A DNA stretch of 64,000 nucleotides from Comamonas testosteroni ATCC 11996 (lineage in GTDB: Bacteria > Pseudomonadota > Gammaproteobacteria > Burkholderiales > Burkholderiaceae_C). The notes under the pieces were generated by a model. That model made no database searches and was not told the origin of the DNA. It saw only the letters and a list, made by a program, of their open reading frames with translations. Position 1 is the stretch's first letter, and the number at the start of each line of letters is the position of its first letter. Made by a program: the position numbers and the translations under genes. The stretch is taken from positions 1 to 64,000 of the forward strand of contig NZ_AHIL01000033.1 in the NCBI RefSeq assembly GCF_000241525.1. Direction: 5' to 3'. Below, piece by piece: positions 49,021-56,973 of the stretch.

Positions 49021-49460
49021 CACTGCGCCACCGCATCGATGGCCAGGCCGTAGCCGGCCACACCAAAGCCGCACATCACGGCGCGCGCCGTGGCTGACAA
49101 ATAGGAATGGTGCCGAAAGCTCTCGCGCGCATGGACATTGCTGATGTGTAGTTCCACCAGCGGCACGGCCGTGCCCTTGACGGCATCGAGAATTGCCACA
49201 CTGGTATGGGTATAGGCTGCGGCGTTCATGATCAGCGCCTGCAACTCTCCCTTGGCGTGCAGACGGCCCGCCTCGTGAATCCAGTCCACCAGTTCGCCCT
49301 CATGGTTGCTCTGACGGAACTCCAGCTTCAGGCCATGGCGCACGCAAGCTTGCTCGCAGAGCTTCTGGACATCGGCCAGCGTGGCCGAGCCATAGATGGC
49401 GGGTTCGCGCATGCCCAGCAGATTGAGATTCGGGCCATTGAGGACATAGACGGTTTTCAC
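49017..49460 (-). CDS. aroQ: 3-dehydroquinate dehydratase, type II
   Basis: Third enzyme of the shikimate pathway, converting dehydroquinate to dehydroshikimate. The 147-residue protein has the family pattern: [19 protein letters not shown] with catalytic Tyr, the [16 protein letters not shown] block, NAAAYTHTS, and [17 protein letters not shown] with catalytic His. The start is GTG 49460 with AGGAGAG 8 bases before it. It leads a coupled trio with the hydrolase and arfB genes. Confidence 0.97.
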   Translation of the reverse strand: MKTVYVLNGPNLNLLGMREPAIYGSATLADVQKLCEQACVRHGLKLEFRQSNHEGELVDWIHEAGRLHAKGELQALIMNAAAYTHTSVAILDAVKGTAVPLVELHISNVHARESFRHHSYLSATARAVMCGFGVAGYGLAIDAVAQW

Positions 49461-49533
49461 GGAAGCACTCTCCTGGTTTTTGAGGACTGCCCCGGATTAT
49501 GCGAGCGCGGCACCCGACCCGCAGGCATAAAAA

Positions 49534-49553
49534 ACGGCTGCCTGGGCAGCCGT
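49534..49553 (-). terminator. Terminator after the His-rich secreted protein gene
   Basis: A 9-bp perfect stem ACGGCTGCC/GGCAGCCGT with a 2-base loop, followed on the minus strand by TTTTTTATG. It ends transcription of the gene at 49594-49953 before aroQ. Confidence 0.88.
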
Positions 49554-49593
49554 CTGTGGTGCAGAGTCTTTCAGGGCTCTGTCATCGATGCCA

Positions 49594-49953
49594 TCAGCGA
49601 TAGTGATGATGATGGCGATGACCACGCCAGCGCGGGCCGCCACCGTAATAGACCGGGCCGGGAACAACCATCACGGGTGCGGGACGATACACGGGCGGCG
49701 GCGGCGCATAGTAGACCGGTGCCGGAGGCGCATAGTAGACGGGGCGTGGCGGCATGTAGACCGGAGCTGGTGCCACATAGGGCGTAGCGTAAACGGGAGC
49801 GCCGACACCCACGGCCACGCCGGGCACGCCGATACCGACCGACAGGCTGACGCCACCATGCGCCTGGGCGCCTGCGGCAGCCATCAGGCCTGCCACAACG
49901 ATAGAGCCAGCAGCAAGCAGCTTGGCCATGCGGGGGGAAGTTGTTCTGGACAT
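49594..49953 (-). CDS. Pro/Tyr-rich secreted protein with His-rich end
   Basis: A 119-residue secreted or surface protein of unknown function. A signal peptide (about 1-31, ending AGAQA) is followed by a low-complexity mature part built of Gly/Val and Pro/Tyr repeats: APVYMPPRPVYYAPPAP, VYYAPPPPVYRPAP, VVPGPVYYGGG. The last residues are RWRGHRHHHHYR, a His cluster that could bind metal. ATG 49953 has GGAGAG 6 bases upstream; a terminator follows. Its composition is unlike the neighbours. Similar small glycine/proline/tyrosine-rich envelope proteins are common in Burkholderiales without known function. Confidence 0.85.
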   Translation of the reverse strand: MSRTTSPRMAKLLAAGSIVVAGLMAAAGAQAHGGVSLSVGIGVPGVAVGVGAPVYATPYVAPAPVYMPPRPVYYAPPAPVYYAPPPPVYRPAPVMVVPGPVYYGGGPRWRGHRHHHHYR

Positions 49954-50155
49954 CACAATCTCTCCTCTGTTTATGAGTCACCGGGGGCAAGCTTGCAAAC
50001 CTGTGCAGCGCCTTCGGCCCTTGGGGATATAACGTTTCAGAGTCCCGTCAGGATGGCATGATTCCTCAAAAACATTGTGTCCAAATGCACACGAGGCAAA
50101 GCTGCAGTGTCCGCAGATCGACATGAGGTCATGGCAGCCGGCCTAAAATGGTGCG

Positions 50156-51973
50156 ATGAGCTCTGCTGACGCCTCCAAATCCAACGACTCCGCCTCCGAA
50201 GCGGTCAAGCCCACCAACTTCCTGCGCCAGATTATCGAATCGGATCTGGACAAGGGCACTTATGCCACCCGTCACTGGGGCGGCGCGCCCGGCGATGCCC
50301 AGCATCACCAGAGCGGCCAGGTCGACGAAGCCAAGATCCGCACCCGCTTTCCGCCAGAGCCCAACGGCTATCTTCACGTGGGCCACGCCAAGTCCATCTG
50401 CCTGAACTTCGGTCTGGCACGCGATTTCGGCGGCGTCTGCCATCTGCGCTTCGACGACACCAATCCGGAAAAGGAAGATCAGGAATATGTGGACGGCATC
50501 ATCGATGCCGTGCGCTGGCTGGGCTTTGACTGGAAGGATGCCGACGGACACGAGAACCTCTATTTCGCCAGCAATTACTTCGACTTCATGTACCGCTGTG
50601 CGGTCTACCTGATCGAGCAAGGTCTGGCCTATGTGGACGAGCAGTCGGCCGACGAGATGAAGGCCAACCGCGGTGACTTCACCCGTCCCGGCGTGAACAG
50701 CCCCTTCCGCGACCGCTCCGTGGCCGAAAACCTGCAGCGCTTTGCCGACATGAAGGACGGCAAGCTCGCCGATGGCGCTGCCGTGCTGCGCGCAAAGATC
50801 GACATGGCCGCACCCAATATCAATCTGCGCGACCCGGCCATCTATCGTGTGCGCCATGCCGAGCACCACAACACCGGCAACCAGTGGTGCATCTACCCGA
50901 TGTATACCTTTGCGCACCCCATCGAGGATGCCTACGAGCACATCACCCACTCCATCTGCACACTGGAGTTCGAGGATCAGCGCCCTTTCTATGACTGGCT
51001 GCTGAACCACCTGCGCGAAGGCGGTCTGATCGATGCCCCTCAGCCCCGCCAGTACGAGTTCTCGCGCCTGAACCTGACCTATGTGATCACCAGCAAGCGC
51101 AAGCTCAAGCACTTGGTGGACAACCAGTTCGTCACAGGCTGGGACGACCCGCGCATGCCCACCGTGGTCGGCCTGCGCCGCCGCGGCTACACGCCTGAGT
51201 CCATTCGCAACTTCTGCGAACGCATCGGCGTGACCAAGGACTACGCCTGGATCGACTACGGCACGCTGGACGGCTGCCTGCGTGAAGATCTGGAAAACAA
51301 GGCACACCGCGCCATGGTCGTGCTGGACCCGGTCAAGCTCGAGCTCAGCAACTGGGCCGAGGTTTTTGGCAGCGCCGGACACCTGGAGGACTGCCACCTG
51401 CCCGCCCTGCCCCACGCTGCAGAAGGTGAAACCGTGCCGGAGCGTCGTTTCACCCTTGGCCGTGAAGTCTGGATCGAGCGCGAAGACTTTGCCGAAGTGC
51501 CGCCCAAGGGCTACAAGCGCCTGTTCCCCGGCAACAAGGTCCGTCTCAAGGGCGGCTATGTGATCGAATGCACGGGCGCCGAAAAGGATGCCGACGGCAA
51601 TGTGACCAAGGTGCTGGCAACCGTGGTGCCCGACACCAAGAGCGGCACACCGGGCGCCGACAGCGTCAAGGTCAAGGCAGCCATCACCTGGGTGGGCGTG
51701 GCCGACGGCCTGCAGGCCGAAGTGCGCATGTACGACCGTCTGTTCACCGACCCGCAACCCGATGCCGGCGGCAAGGATTTCCTGAGCCTGTTGAACCCCG
51801 ACAGCCTCAAGGTCGTCACCGCCTATGTGGAGCCTTCGCTCAAGGCGGCACAGGCTGATGACAAGTTCCAGTTCGAGCGCTTTGGCTACTTTGTGGCCGA
51901 CCGCAAGGATCACCGCAGCGACAAGCCCGTGTTCAACAAGATCACCGGACTCAAGGACAGCTGGGGCAAGTAA
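50156..51973 (+). CDS. glnS: Glutaminyl-tRNA synthetase
   Basis: Class I synthetase charging tRNA-Gln. The 605-residue protein has the HIGH-type motif FPPEPNGYLHVGHAKS, FDDTNPEKEDQEYVDGI, the KMSKS-type motif VITSKRKLKHLV, and two C-terminal beta-barrel anticodon-binding domains. The first 20 residues are Ser/Ala-rich. Its presence means tRNA-Gln is charged directly, as in many beta- and gamma-proteobacteria. Upstream, the 202-base gap 49954-50155 holds the promoters for this and the divergent secreted-protein gene. Confidence 0.97.
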   Translation: MSSADASKSNDSASEAVKPTNFLRQIIESDLDKGTYATRHWGGAPGDAQHHQSGQVDEAKIRTRFPPEPNGYLHVGHAKSICLNFGLARDFGGVCHLRFDDTNPEKEDQEYVDGIIDAVRWLGFDWKDADGHENLYFASNYFDFMYRCAVYLIEQGLAYVDEQSADEMKANRGDFTRPGVNSPFRDRSVAENLQRFADMKDGKLADGAAVLRAKIDMAAPNINLRDPAIYRVRHAEHHNTGNQWCIYPMYTFAHPIEDAYEHITHSICTLEFEDQRPFYDWLLNHLREGGLIDAPQPRQYEFSRLNLTYVITSKRKLKHLVDNQFVTGWDDPRMPTVVGLRRRGYTPESIRNFCERIGVTKDYAWIDYGTLDGCLREDLENKAHRAMVVLDPVKLELSNWAEVFGSAGHLEDCHLPALPHAAEGETVPERRFTLGREVWIEREDFAEVPPKGYKRLFPGNKVRLKGGYVIECTGAEKDADGNVTKVLATVVPDTKSGTPGADSVKVKAAITWVGVADGLQAEVRMYDRLFTDPQPDAGGKDFLSLLNPDSLKVVTAYVEPSLKAAQADDKFQFERFGYFVADRKDHRSDKPVFNKITGLKDSWGK

Positions 51974-51993
51974 ACGCTCCAGTCGGTTTCAGC

Positions 51994-52025
51994 AAGGCTG
52001 CCAGGATTCACTGGCAGCCTTTTTT
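51994..52025 (+). terminator. Terminator of glnS
   Basis: An 11-bp perfect stem AAGGCTGCCAG/CTGGCAGCCTT with a 6-base loop is followed by a run of T, 20 bases after the glnS stop. Confidence 0.93.
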
Positions 52026-52282
52026 ATTGCGCATACCGCTGCGGCATTTATTCCGAGAACAGCTATTCGGCTCTCCGACCGAGAAATGGATAGCACCCCT
52101 GAATCACGGTTACATATTGAAATGAATACCGTCGGTATTGATTTTCAATACTCGATAAACATTTGCATAAAATGTTCTGAAATTCAGAGCATTTGATTAC
52201 TTTCTTTCTAGAATCCTGCTCACCACAACATTACCAATCCGCAATTCATTCGCGGATTTTTTATTTTCATCAAAGGTCAATA
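52026..52282. other. AT-rich leader region of the DUF945 gene
   Basis: A 257-base AT-rich gap. It contains a 6-3-6 palindrome AATACC/GGTATT (52125-52139), a 12-bp imperfect inverted repeat AAATGTTCTGAA/TTCAGAGCATTT (52170-52194, one mismatch), and an intrinsic terminator (52236-52265) just before the Shine-Dalgarno of the next gene. No coding frame is convincing. Confidence 0.6.
52236..52265 (+). terminator. Terminator-like hairpin in the leader of the DUF945 gene
   Basis: AATCCGC pairs with GCGGATT across a 9-base loop, followed by TTTTTTATTTTC. It ends about 18 bases before the ATG of the DUF945 gene. A promoter upstream would be attenuated, or a short RNA could end here. Confidence 0.7.
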
Positions 52283-53704
52283 ATGAACAGAAAAGCAGGA
52301 GCAGGCATTGCAGCGGCCGTCGCCGTGATCGTGGCAGGAACACTGGGCACCAGCTATTACATGGGCGGCAAGCTGCAGCAAAGCTTTACCGAAGGTCTGG
52401 ACAAGTGGAGCGAGCATGGCGTGAAGATTCAGGTCACCAGCTATGACCGCGGTGCTTTTTCTTCCACTGCCAAAACGGTATGGACGCTGGACAGTGGCGA
52501 CGAGCCCGTCCAGTTCACCGCAGAGCACAAGATCAGCCACGGACCGCTCCCCCTGGGCCATGCCGCCGAGATTCACACCAGCTTCAATCTGCCCGAGAAT
52601 GCAGACCCGGAGCTGAAGACTGCGCTCAACGGCCGCTCTCCGCTGGAAGTCGACACCAAGGTCGGCTGGGGCCGCAGCAGCTCCAACGTCATGACATCGC
52701 CGGCCGTGAGCAGCAAGATCAAGGACAGCGAAATGAACTGGGGCGGCATGAAGATCGTCTGGGACATGCCCGCCGACATGAAGGCCGCCAAGGGCACGGG
52801 CAGCTTCGCCGGCCTGCAGTTCAAGGACGAGGAAGGCAGCGTGACGCTGGACAAGGCCGATATGCGTTTCGACATGAAGCAGCCCTCGGGCCAGCAGTTC
52901 TGGACCGGTCCGTTTGCCATGACGATTGCCAAGATTGCCGCCACCAAGCAGGAAGAGGAAGGCAAGAGCTCTGCCAGCCACTTCGAAGGCATCACCATGG
53001 ATTCGGACACCATCCTCAAGGGCGAGGTCGTGGAAATGACGCTCAAGACCGGCATCAAGACCGCCAAACTCGAAGACAAGCAGGCTGACGACCTAGTGCT
53101 GGACATGGCGTTCAACAATGTCGATGCCAACTGGATCAACCAGGTTGTGGAAATGAGCAAGCGCAAGAACCCGCTGCTCGGTGCTGCTGGCGAAGCTGGG
53201 GACGGTGAGGACACCGACGAGCAGCAAAGCGGCGATCTGCGCGAGAAAATGCTCAAGTCGCTCACACAGGCCCTGGCTCGCCAGCCCGTGATCGAACTCA
53301 AACGCCTGTCCATGCGCACCCCCGATGGCGTGAGCGAATTCGCGGCTGCCATTCAATATCTGGGCGATGGCCAGAAGATGGGCACTCTGCTGCAGGACCT
53401 GAAGGTCAGCCTCAAGGCCGATATGCCCAAGCCTTTCATGGAAAACATGATGCTCTCGCGCAGGCGCTCCAGCCTGCTGGCCGTGTTTGAAGGCGAGAAC
53501 GAGTACAAGCCCGAAGATATCGAGGAAACTGCCAAGGCCCAGACTCAAGCCAGCCTTGACATGCTCAAGGAGCAAGGCATCTTCGAGGACAAGGACGGCA
53601 AGATGCGCACCGAGATCGTCTATGCCAAGGGTGAATTCCAGGTCAACGGCAAGCCGCTGGACGCTATGGGCACGAGCACGCTCATGGGCACCATGACCGA
53701 ATAA
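52283..53704 (+). CDS. DUF945 (YdgA-like) family protein
   Basis: A 473-residue protein of the DUF945/YdgA family, with a signal or anchor at the N-terminus (MNRKAGAGIAAAVAVIVAGTLGTSYYMGG) and a long mature part with the beta-strand-rich patterns of the family: SYDRGAFSSTAKTVWTL, ISHGPLPL, GMKIVWDMPADMK, FEGITMDSD, and FQVNGKPLDAMG at the end. E. coli YdgA is an inner-membrane protein of unknown function. ATG 52283 has AAAGG about 5 bases upstream. The upstream leader carries a terminator-like hairpin. A Glu/Asp-rich insertion lies near 308-320. Confidence 0.9.
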   Translation: MNRKAGAGIAAAVAVIVAGTLGTSYYMGGKLQQSFTEGLDKWSEHGVKIQVTSYDRGAFSSTAKTVWTLDSGDEPVQFTAEHKISHGPLPLGHAAEIHTSFNLPENADPELKTALNGRSPLEVDTKVGWGRSSSNVMTSPAVSSKIKDSEMNWGGMKIVWDMPADMKAAKGTGSFAGLQFKDEEGSVTLDKADMRFDMKQPSGQQFWTGPFAMTIAKIAATKQEEEGKSSASHFEGITMDSDTILKGEVVEMTLKTGIKTAKLEDKQADDLVLDMAFNNVDANWINQVVEMSKRKNPLLGAAGEAGDGEDTDEQQSGDLREKMLKSLTQALARQPVIELKRLSMRTPDGVSEFAAAIQYLGDGQKMGTLLQDLKVSLKADMPKPFMENMMLSRRRSSLLAVFEGENEYKPEDIEETAKAQTQASLDMLKEQGIFEDKDGKMRTEIVYAKGEFQVNGKPLDAMGTSTLMGTMTE

Positions 53705-53736
53705 TGTGACCGGCGTGCTGCTTCACGGATAGCTCC

Positions 53737-53763
53737 AAGGCCTGCCTCGCGCAGGCCTTTTTC
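53737..53763 (+). terminator. Terminator of the DUF945 gene
   Basis: A 9-bp stem AAGGCCTGC/GCAGGCCTT with a 5-base loop and a T-run, 33 bases past the stop. Confidence 0.9.
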
Positions 53764-53840
53764 ATGGGAGATAGTGCCCCGAGCTTGGTGACTCAGCCGA
53801 GAAGCCACCCTTGCATTTTCTGCCCTAAATTTTCACTATT

Positions 53841-53888
53841 TTTAGCATCAAAGCATTACTCAAACTGCGATAACAGCTATCAAAATTT
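53841..53888. repeat. Interspersed repeat copy before the DUF3300 gene
   Basis: Contains AACAGCTATCAAAA, the complement of the repeat core, in an AT-rich gap of 265 bases (53764-54028). The rest of the gap shows nothing further apart from the Shine-Dalgarno AAGGAG at 54018-54023. Confidence 0.45.
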
Positions 53889-54028
53889 ACCAGTTCCTCT
53901 CTGAGCACGGACTGCCGCCACACGCTTTATTTGCTTACAACACTCTGTCAACAACGGCTCAACACTGGCGTTAAAACAGCATCCGCCATAGCACCGTGAC
54001 TTGCACTGTGCGGCGCAAGGAGCGTCAG

Positions 54029-56173
54029 ATGTCGCATTTCCCCCGGACCCGGCCTGAGCAGCCGGAACAGCAGCCAAGCACGGTCGCCCGCCTATGGCAC
54101 CCGAGCGTGATCGCCCTGGCCGCCGCCATGGCGCTGAGCGCCTGCAACGACAAGGATTCGCCGATCAAGGCGGACAGTGCGCCATCGGCCTTGGCACCGG
54201 CTGCCATGCCCGATGCCGCACAGCCTCAGCCCGCAGCATATGTGCCACCCGATGCAGACGCGCTCTACCGGATGGTGGCGCCGATTGCGCTTTACCCGGA
54301 CAAGCTGGTGGCCCAGATCCTGGCCGGTGCCACCTATCCAGACCAGATCAGCGCCGCCGAAACCTGGCTGGGGCAAAACCCCGGTCTGCAGAGGACGGCG
54401 CTGAGCAATGCCGTCAACGCCCAGAACTGGGACCCGTCCGTCAAATCATTGACCCAGTTTCCCAACGTGCTGGAACAGCTGGCCTCCAACCTGCCCTGGA
54501 CCACGGCGCTAGGCAAGGCCTATTACAACGATCCCTCGGATGTGATGAACGCCATACAGGTCATGCGCAGCCGGGCCTACAAGGCCGGCACGCTCAAGAC
54601 CTCCAGCCAGCTCAAGGTCAACCTGGCGTCCACGCCCGCCGCCGTGGCCTATACGCCAGGAGCCGTGGTCACACCGCTGCCCGACCCGGTCATAGAGCCA
54701 CCGGAGCAGTTCATTGAAATCAGCCCCTCCCAGGTGGATACGGTCTACGTTCCTCAGTACGACCCGGCTGCGGTCTACGGTCAGCCGCTGCCCGTATATG
54801 GCGGCTACCGTTATGTGGAGGTGCAGCCTCCGGCTCCCGTGGCCGGCGTGCCCGTGATGGCCGGCCTGCTGGGCTTTGGCACCGCCATCGTGCTGGCCGG
54901 GTCCATGGACAGGCATCCGTCCTGGGGCTGGAATGCCTGGAATATGCACTGGGGCAATCCTGAAAGGCCCTGGCGTCACGGCGAGCGCCCCCCGCCCCCG
55001 CAGGCACGTCCGGCTGTGGTCTACAACAACACAACCTATATATCCCAGTCGCGAACCGTGGTGCAGAACATCCATCGCACGGACAACACCTACATCAACA
55101 ACATCCATGAAAATGCCTCAGGCGAGCGCCGCGAGCCGGCCGGGCAGCCCCAGGCAGCAGGCGTGCTTACTGGGCCTGGCACGATGGCCGCGAGCGCAGC
55201 AGCGGGCGCAGCCGTCGGTGCCGCCGCCCTCGCAGCCGGCGGCCATGTCCTGAACCAGCGCCAACCAGCATCAAGCCCCCTGGCGACACAGCCTCAGGGG
55301 CGGCCGGACTTTGCCCAGGGCCCCAGCCAGGCTCCAGGCGGGCCGCGCGCATCCAATGGCAATGCCTTGATGCAACCGCAAGCCCCACATGATCGCCATC
55401 CGCCGCAGGCACCACAGATGCAGGCTGCCATGACGGAGAAAGCCTTGCAGCAACGCCCAAAGGAGCCAATGCAGCAAGCCCGCGAGCAACAGGAGCGACG
55501 GCAAGCCCAGATGCAGCAGATGCAAAAGCAGCGGGCCCATGAGCAGGCCCAGCGCCAGCAGCAAATGCAGCAAGCCCGAGAGCAGCAGGAGCGCCAGCAG
55601 CAAATGCAGCAGCAAGCCCGTGAACAGCAAGAGCATCGGCAGCAAACCCAGATGCAACAGCAGCACGCCCAGGAGCAGGCCCAGCGCCAGCAGCAAATGC
55701 AGCAAGCCCGAGAGCAGCAGGAGCGCCAGCAGCAAGCCCAGATGCAACAGCAGCGCGCTCAGGAGCAAGCTCAGCGCCAGCAGCAACAGGCCCGTGAACA
55801 ACAGCAGCGCCAGCAGCAGGCCCAGATGCAGCAGATGCAACAGCAGCACGCCCAGGAACAAGCTCAGCGCCAGCACAAATGCAGCAACAGCGTGCCCAGG
55901 AGCAGGCTCAGCGCCAGCAGCAAATGCAGCAGCAACAGGCTCGTGAGCAGCAGCAACGCCAGCAGCAAGCCCAGATGCAGCAACAACGGGCGCAGGAACA
56001 GGCCCAACGCCACCAGCAGGCTCAGCAGCACCAGGCCGAGCAACAGGCTCGCATGCAAGCGGCGCGCTCCGAGGGCCGCTCGCGCGGGGATCGAGAGCAC
56101 CGCTGAAACGCCACTCGCCTTCGTGCCATGCCGCCTGCCATGCAGGCGGCTTCTCGGCGCGCAGCCTGCATGA
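54029..56173 (+). CDS. DUF3300 lipoprotein with Gln-rich tail, frameshifted
   Basis: A predicted lipoprotein (Cys39 in AAAMALSAC) of the DUF3300 family; function unknown. The DUF3300 domain (about 70-290) includes LYRMVAPIALYPDKLVAQILAGATYP, AETWLGQNPGLQ and VDTVYVPQYDPAAVYG. A Pro-rich region and one hydrophobic stretch follow, then (from about residue 470) a Gln/Arg/Glu/Met repeat tract. Near 55875 the repeat CCAGCAGCAAATG reads CCAGCACAAATG, missing one G, and the frame breaks: the sequence as read becomes a Cys/Ser-rich tail ending at 56173. In the shifted frame the Gln repeat continues and ends with GRSRGDREHR and a stop at 56104-56106, just before a hairpin. AAGGAG precedes the ATG. Confidence 0.8.
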   Translation: MSHFPRTRPEQPEQQPSTVARLWHPSVIALAAAMALSACNDKDSPIKADSAPSALAPAAMPDAAQPQPAAYVPPDADALYRMVAPIALYPDKLVAQILAGATYPDQISAAETWLGQNPGLQRTALSNAVNAQNWDPSVKSLTQFPNVLEQLASNLPWTTALGKAYYNDPSDVMNAIQVMRSRAYKAGTLKTSSQLKVNLASTPAAVAYTPGAVVTPLPDPVIEPPEQFIEISPSQVDTVYVPQYDPAAVYGQPLPVYGGYRYVEVQPPAPVAGVPVMAGLLGFGTAIVLAGSMDRHPSWGWNAWNMHWGNPERPWRHGERPPPPQARPAVVYNNTTYISQSRTVVQNIHRTDNTYINNIHENASGERREPAGQPQAAGVLTGPGTMAASAAAGAAVGAAALAAGGHVLNQRQPASSPLATQPQGRPDFAQGPSQAPGGPRASNGNALMQPQAPHDRHPPQAPQMQAAMTEKALQQRPKEPMQQAREQQERRQAQMQQMQKQRAHEQAQRQQQMQQAREQQERQQQMQQQAREQQEHRQQTQMQQQHAQEQAQRQQQMQQAREQQERQQQAQMQQQRAQEQAQRQQQQAREQQQRQQQAQMQQMQQQHAQEQAQRQHKCSNSVPRSRLSASSKCSSNRLVSSSNASSKPRCSNNGRRNRPNATSRLSSTRPSNRLACKRRAPRAARAGIESTAETPLAFVPCRLPCRRLLGAQPA
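55460..56040 (+). repeat. Degenerate Gln-codon tandem repeat
   Basis: Imperfect tandem copies of CAGCAAATGCAGCAAGCCCG- and GAGCAGGCCCAGCGCCAG-like units encode runs such as QMQQAREQQERQQQ and HAQEQAQRQQQ. The tract is about 580 bases. It is a likely site of replication slippage and of sequencing or assembly error. Confidence 0.85.
56130..56150 (+). terminator. GC-rich hairpin after the DUF3300 gene
   Basis: A 9-bp perfect stem GCCGCCTGC/GCAGGCGGC with a 3-base loop, 24 bases after the stop at 56106 of the unshifted frame. The T-run is weak (TTCTC). Its place supports 56106 as the ancestral gene end. Confidence 0.6.
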
Positions 56174-56233
56174 CGGTATAAACAAGCTCATAAAAGCTCA
56201 TTCGTTTTTGCACCACTCATTGCAGCAGCCTTC

Positions 56234-56860
56234 ATGTACAACCCCAGCCATTTCAAGGTCGACGACCCCACCGCCCTGCATGCCCTGATCCAGGCTCACC
56301 CGCTGGGTTGCCTGGTCACCCAGTCCGATGCGGGGCTGGATGCCAATCACCTGCCATTCGAGTTGCTGCAGGACGAGGATGGCATGCTGCGACTGATCGC
56401 CCACGTGGCACGCGCCAATCCTGTGTGGCAGCAGATCCGGGACGACAACTCCGTGCTGGTGATCTTCCGTGCCGAGCAGGCCTATATCTCTCCCAGCTGG
56501 TATCCCAGCAAGCACGAGACCCACGAGCAGGTGCCGACCTGGAACTACCGTGTGGTCCACGCGCACGGCCGCATCAGCGTGCGCGACGATGAAAAGTTCG
56601 TGCGCGGCGTGGTGGGCCGGCTCACCCGCCGCCACGAGGCCAGCAACAATGCCGAAGCCCCATGGAAGATGAGCGACGCTCCGCCCGACTACCTGCAACG
56701 CATGCTCGGCGCCATCGTGGGCCTGGAAATTACTGTCGACCGCCTGGAAGCCAAGTTCAAGCTGAGCCAGAACAAGCAGCAGCGCGACCGGCTTGGTGCA
56801 GTCCAGGCCCTGGAGCAGCGGGGACAGCTGGACCTGGCCCGGAGCATGCGCCGGCCCTGA
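56234..56860 (+). CDS. PaiB-family FMN-binding protein
   Basis: A 208-residue protein of the PaiB family (PF04299), FMN-binding split-barrel proteins first described in Bacillus as negative regulators of sporulation and protease genes. Visible are MYNPSHFKVDD at the start, LGCLVTQSDAGLDANHLPF, RANPVWQQ, AYISPSWYPSKHETHEQVPTWNY (the most conserved block), and the C-terminal KFKLSQNKQQRDR. In proteobacteria its role is not established; it may act as a flavin-dependent enzyme rather than a DNA-binding regulator. The gene starts 128 bases after the ancestral DUF3300 stop. Confidence 0.93.
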   Translation: MYNPSHFKVDDPTALHALIQAHPLGCLVTQSDAGLDANHLPFELLQDEDGMLRLIAHVARANPVWQQIRDDNSVLVIFRAEQAYISPSWYPSKHETHEQVPTWNYRVVHAHGRISVRDDEKFVRGVVGRLTRRHEASNNAEAPWKMSDAPPDYLQRMLGAIVGLEITVDRLEAKFKLSQNKQQRDRLGAVQALEQRGQLDLARSMRRP

Positions 56861-56973
56861 TCACGCAGCCGGTCTTCAAGGGCTGGCCAGCGTAAAGCTC
56901 ACATGTCTGTATCGCCTTTAGCTCCGCTATCGATAGCAATGCAGCACAATGCCTGCACAACCCGATAAGCACC

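Noticed and set aside
50129-51913. A 594-codon minus-strand open frame over glnS
   Set aside because: glnS shows complete synthetase motifs on the plus strand; the antisense frame is a shadow.
55460-56040. CRISPR array or noncoding tandem repeat
   Set aside because: The units are imperfect, lack spacers of constant length and encode a continuous Gln/Arg/Glu tract in frame with a DUF3300 protein.
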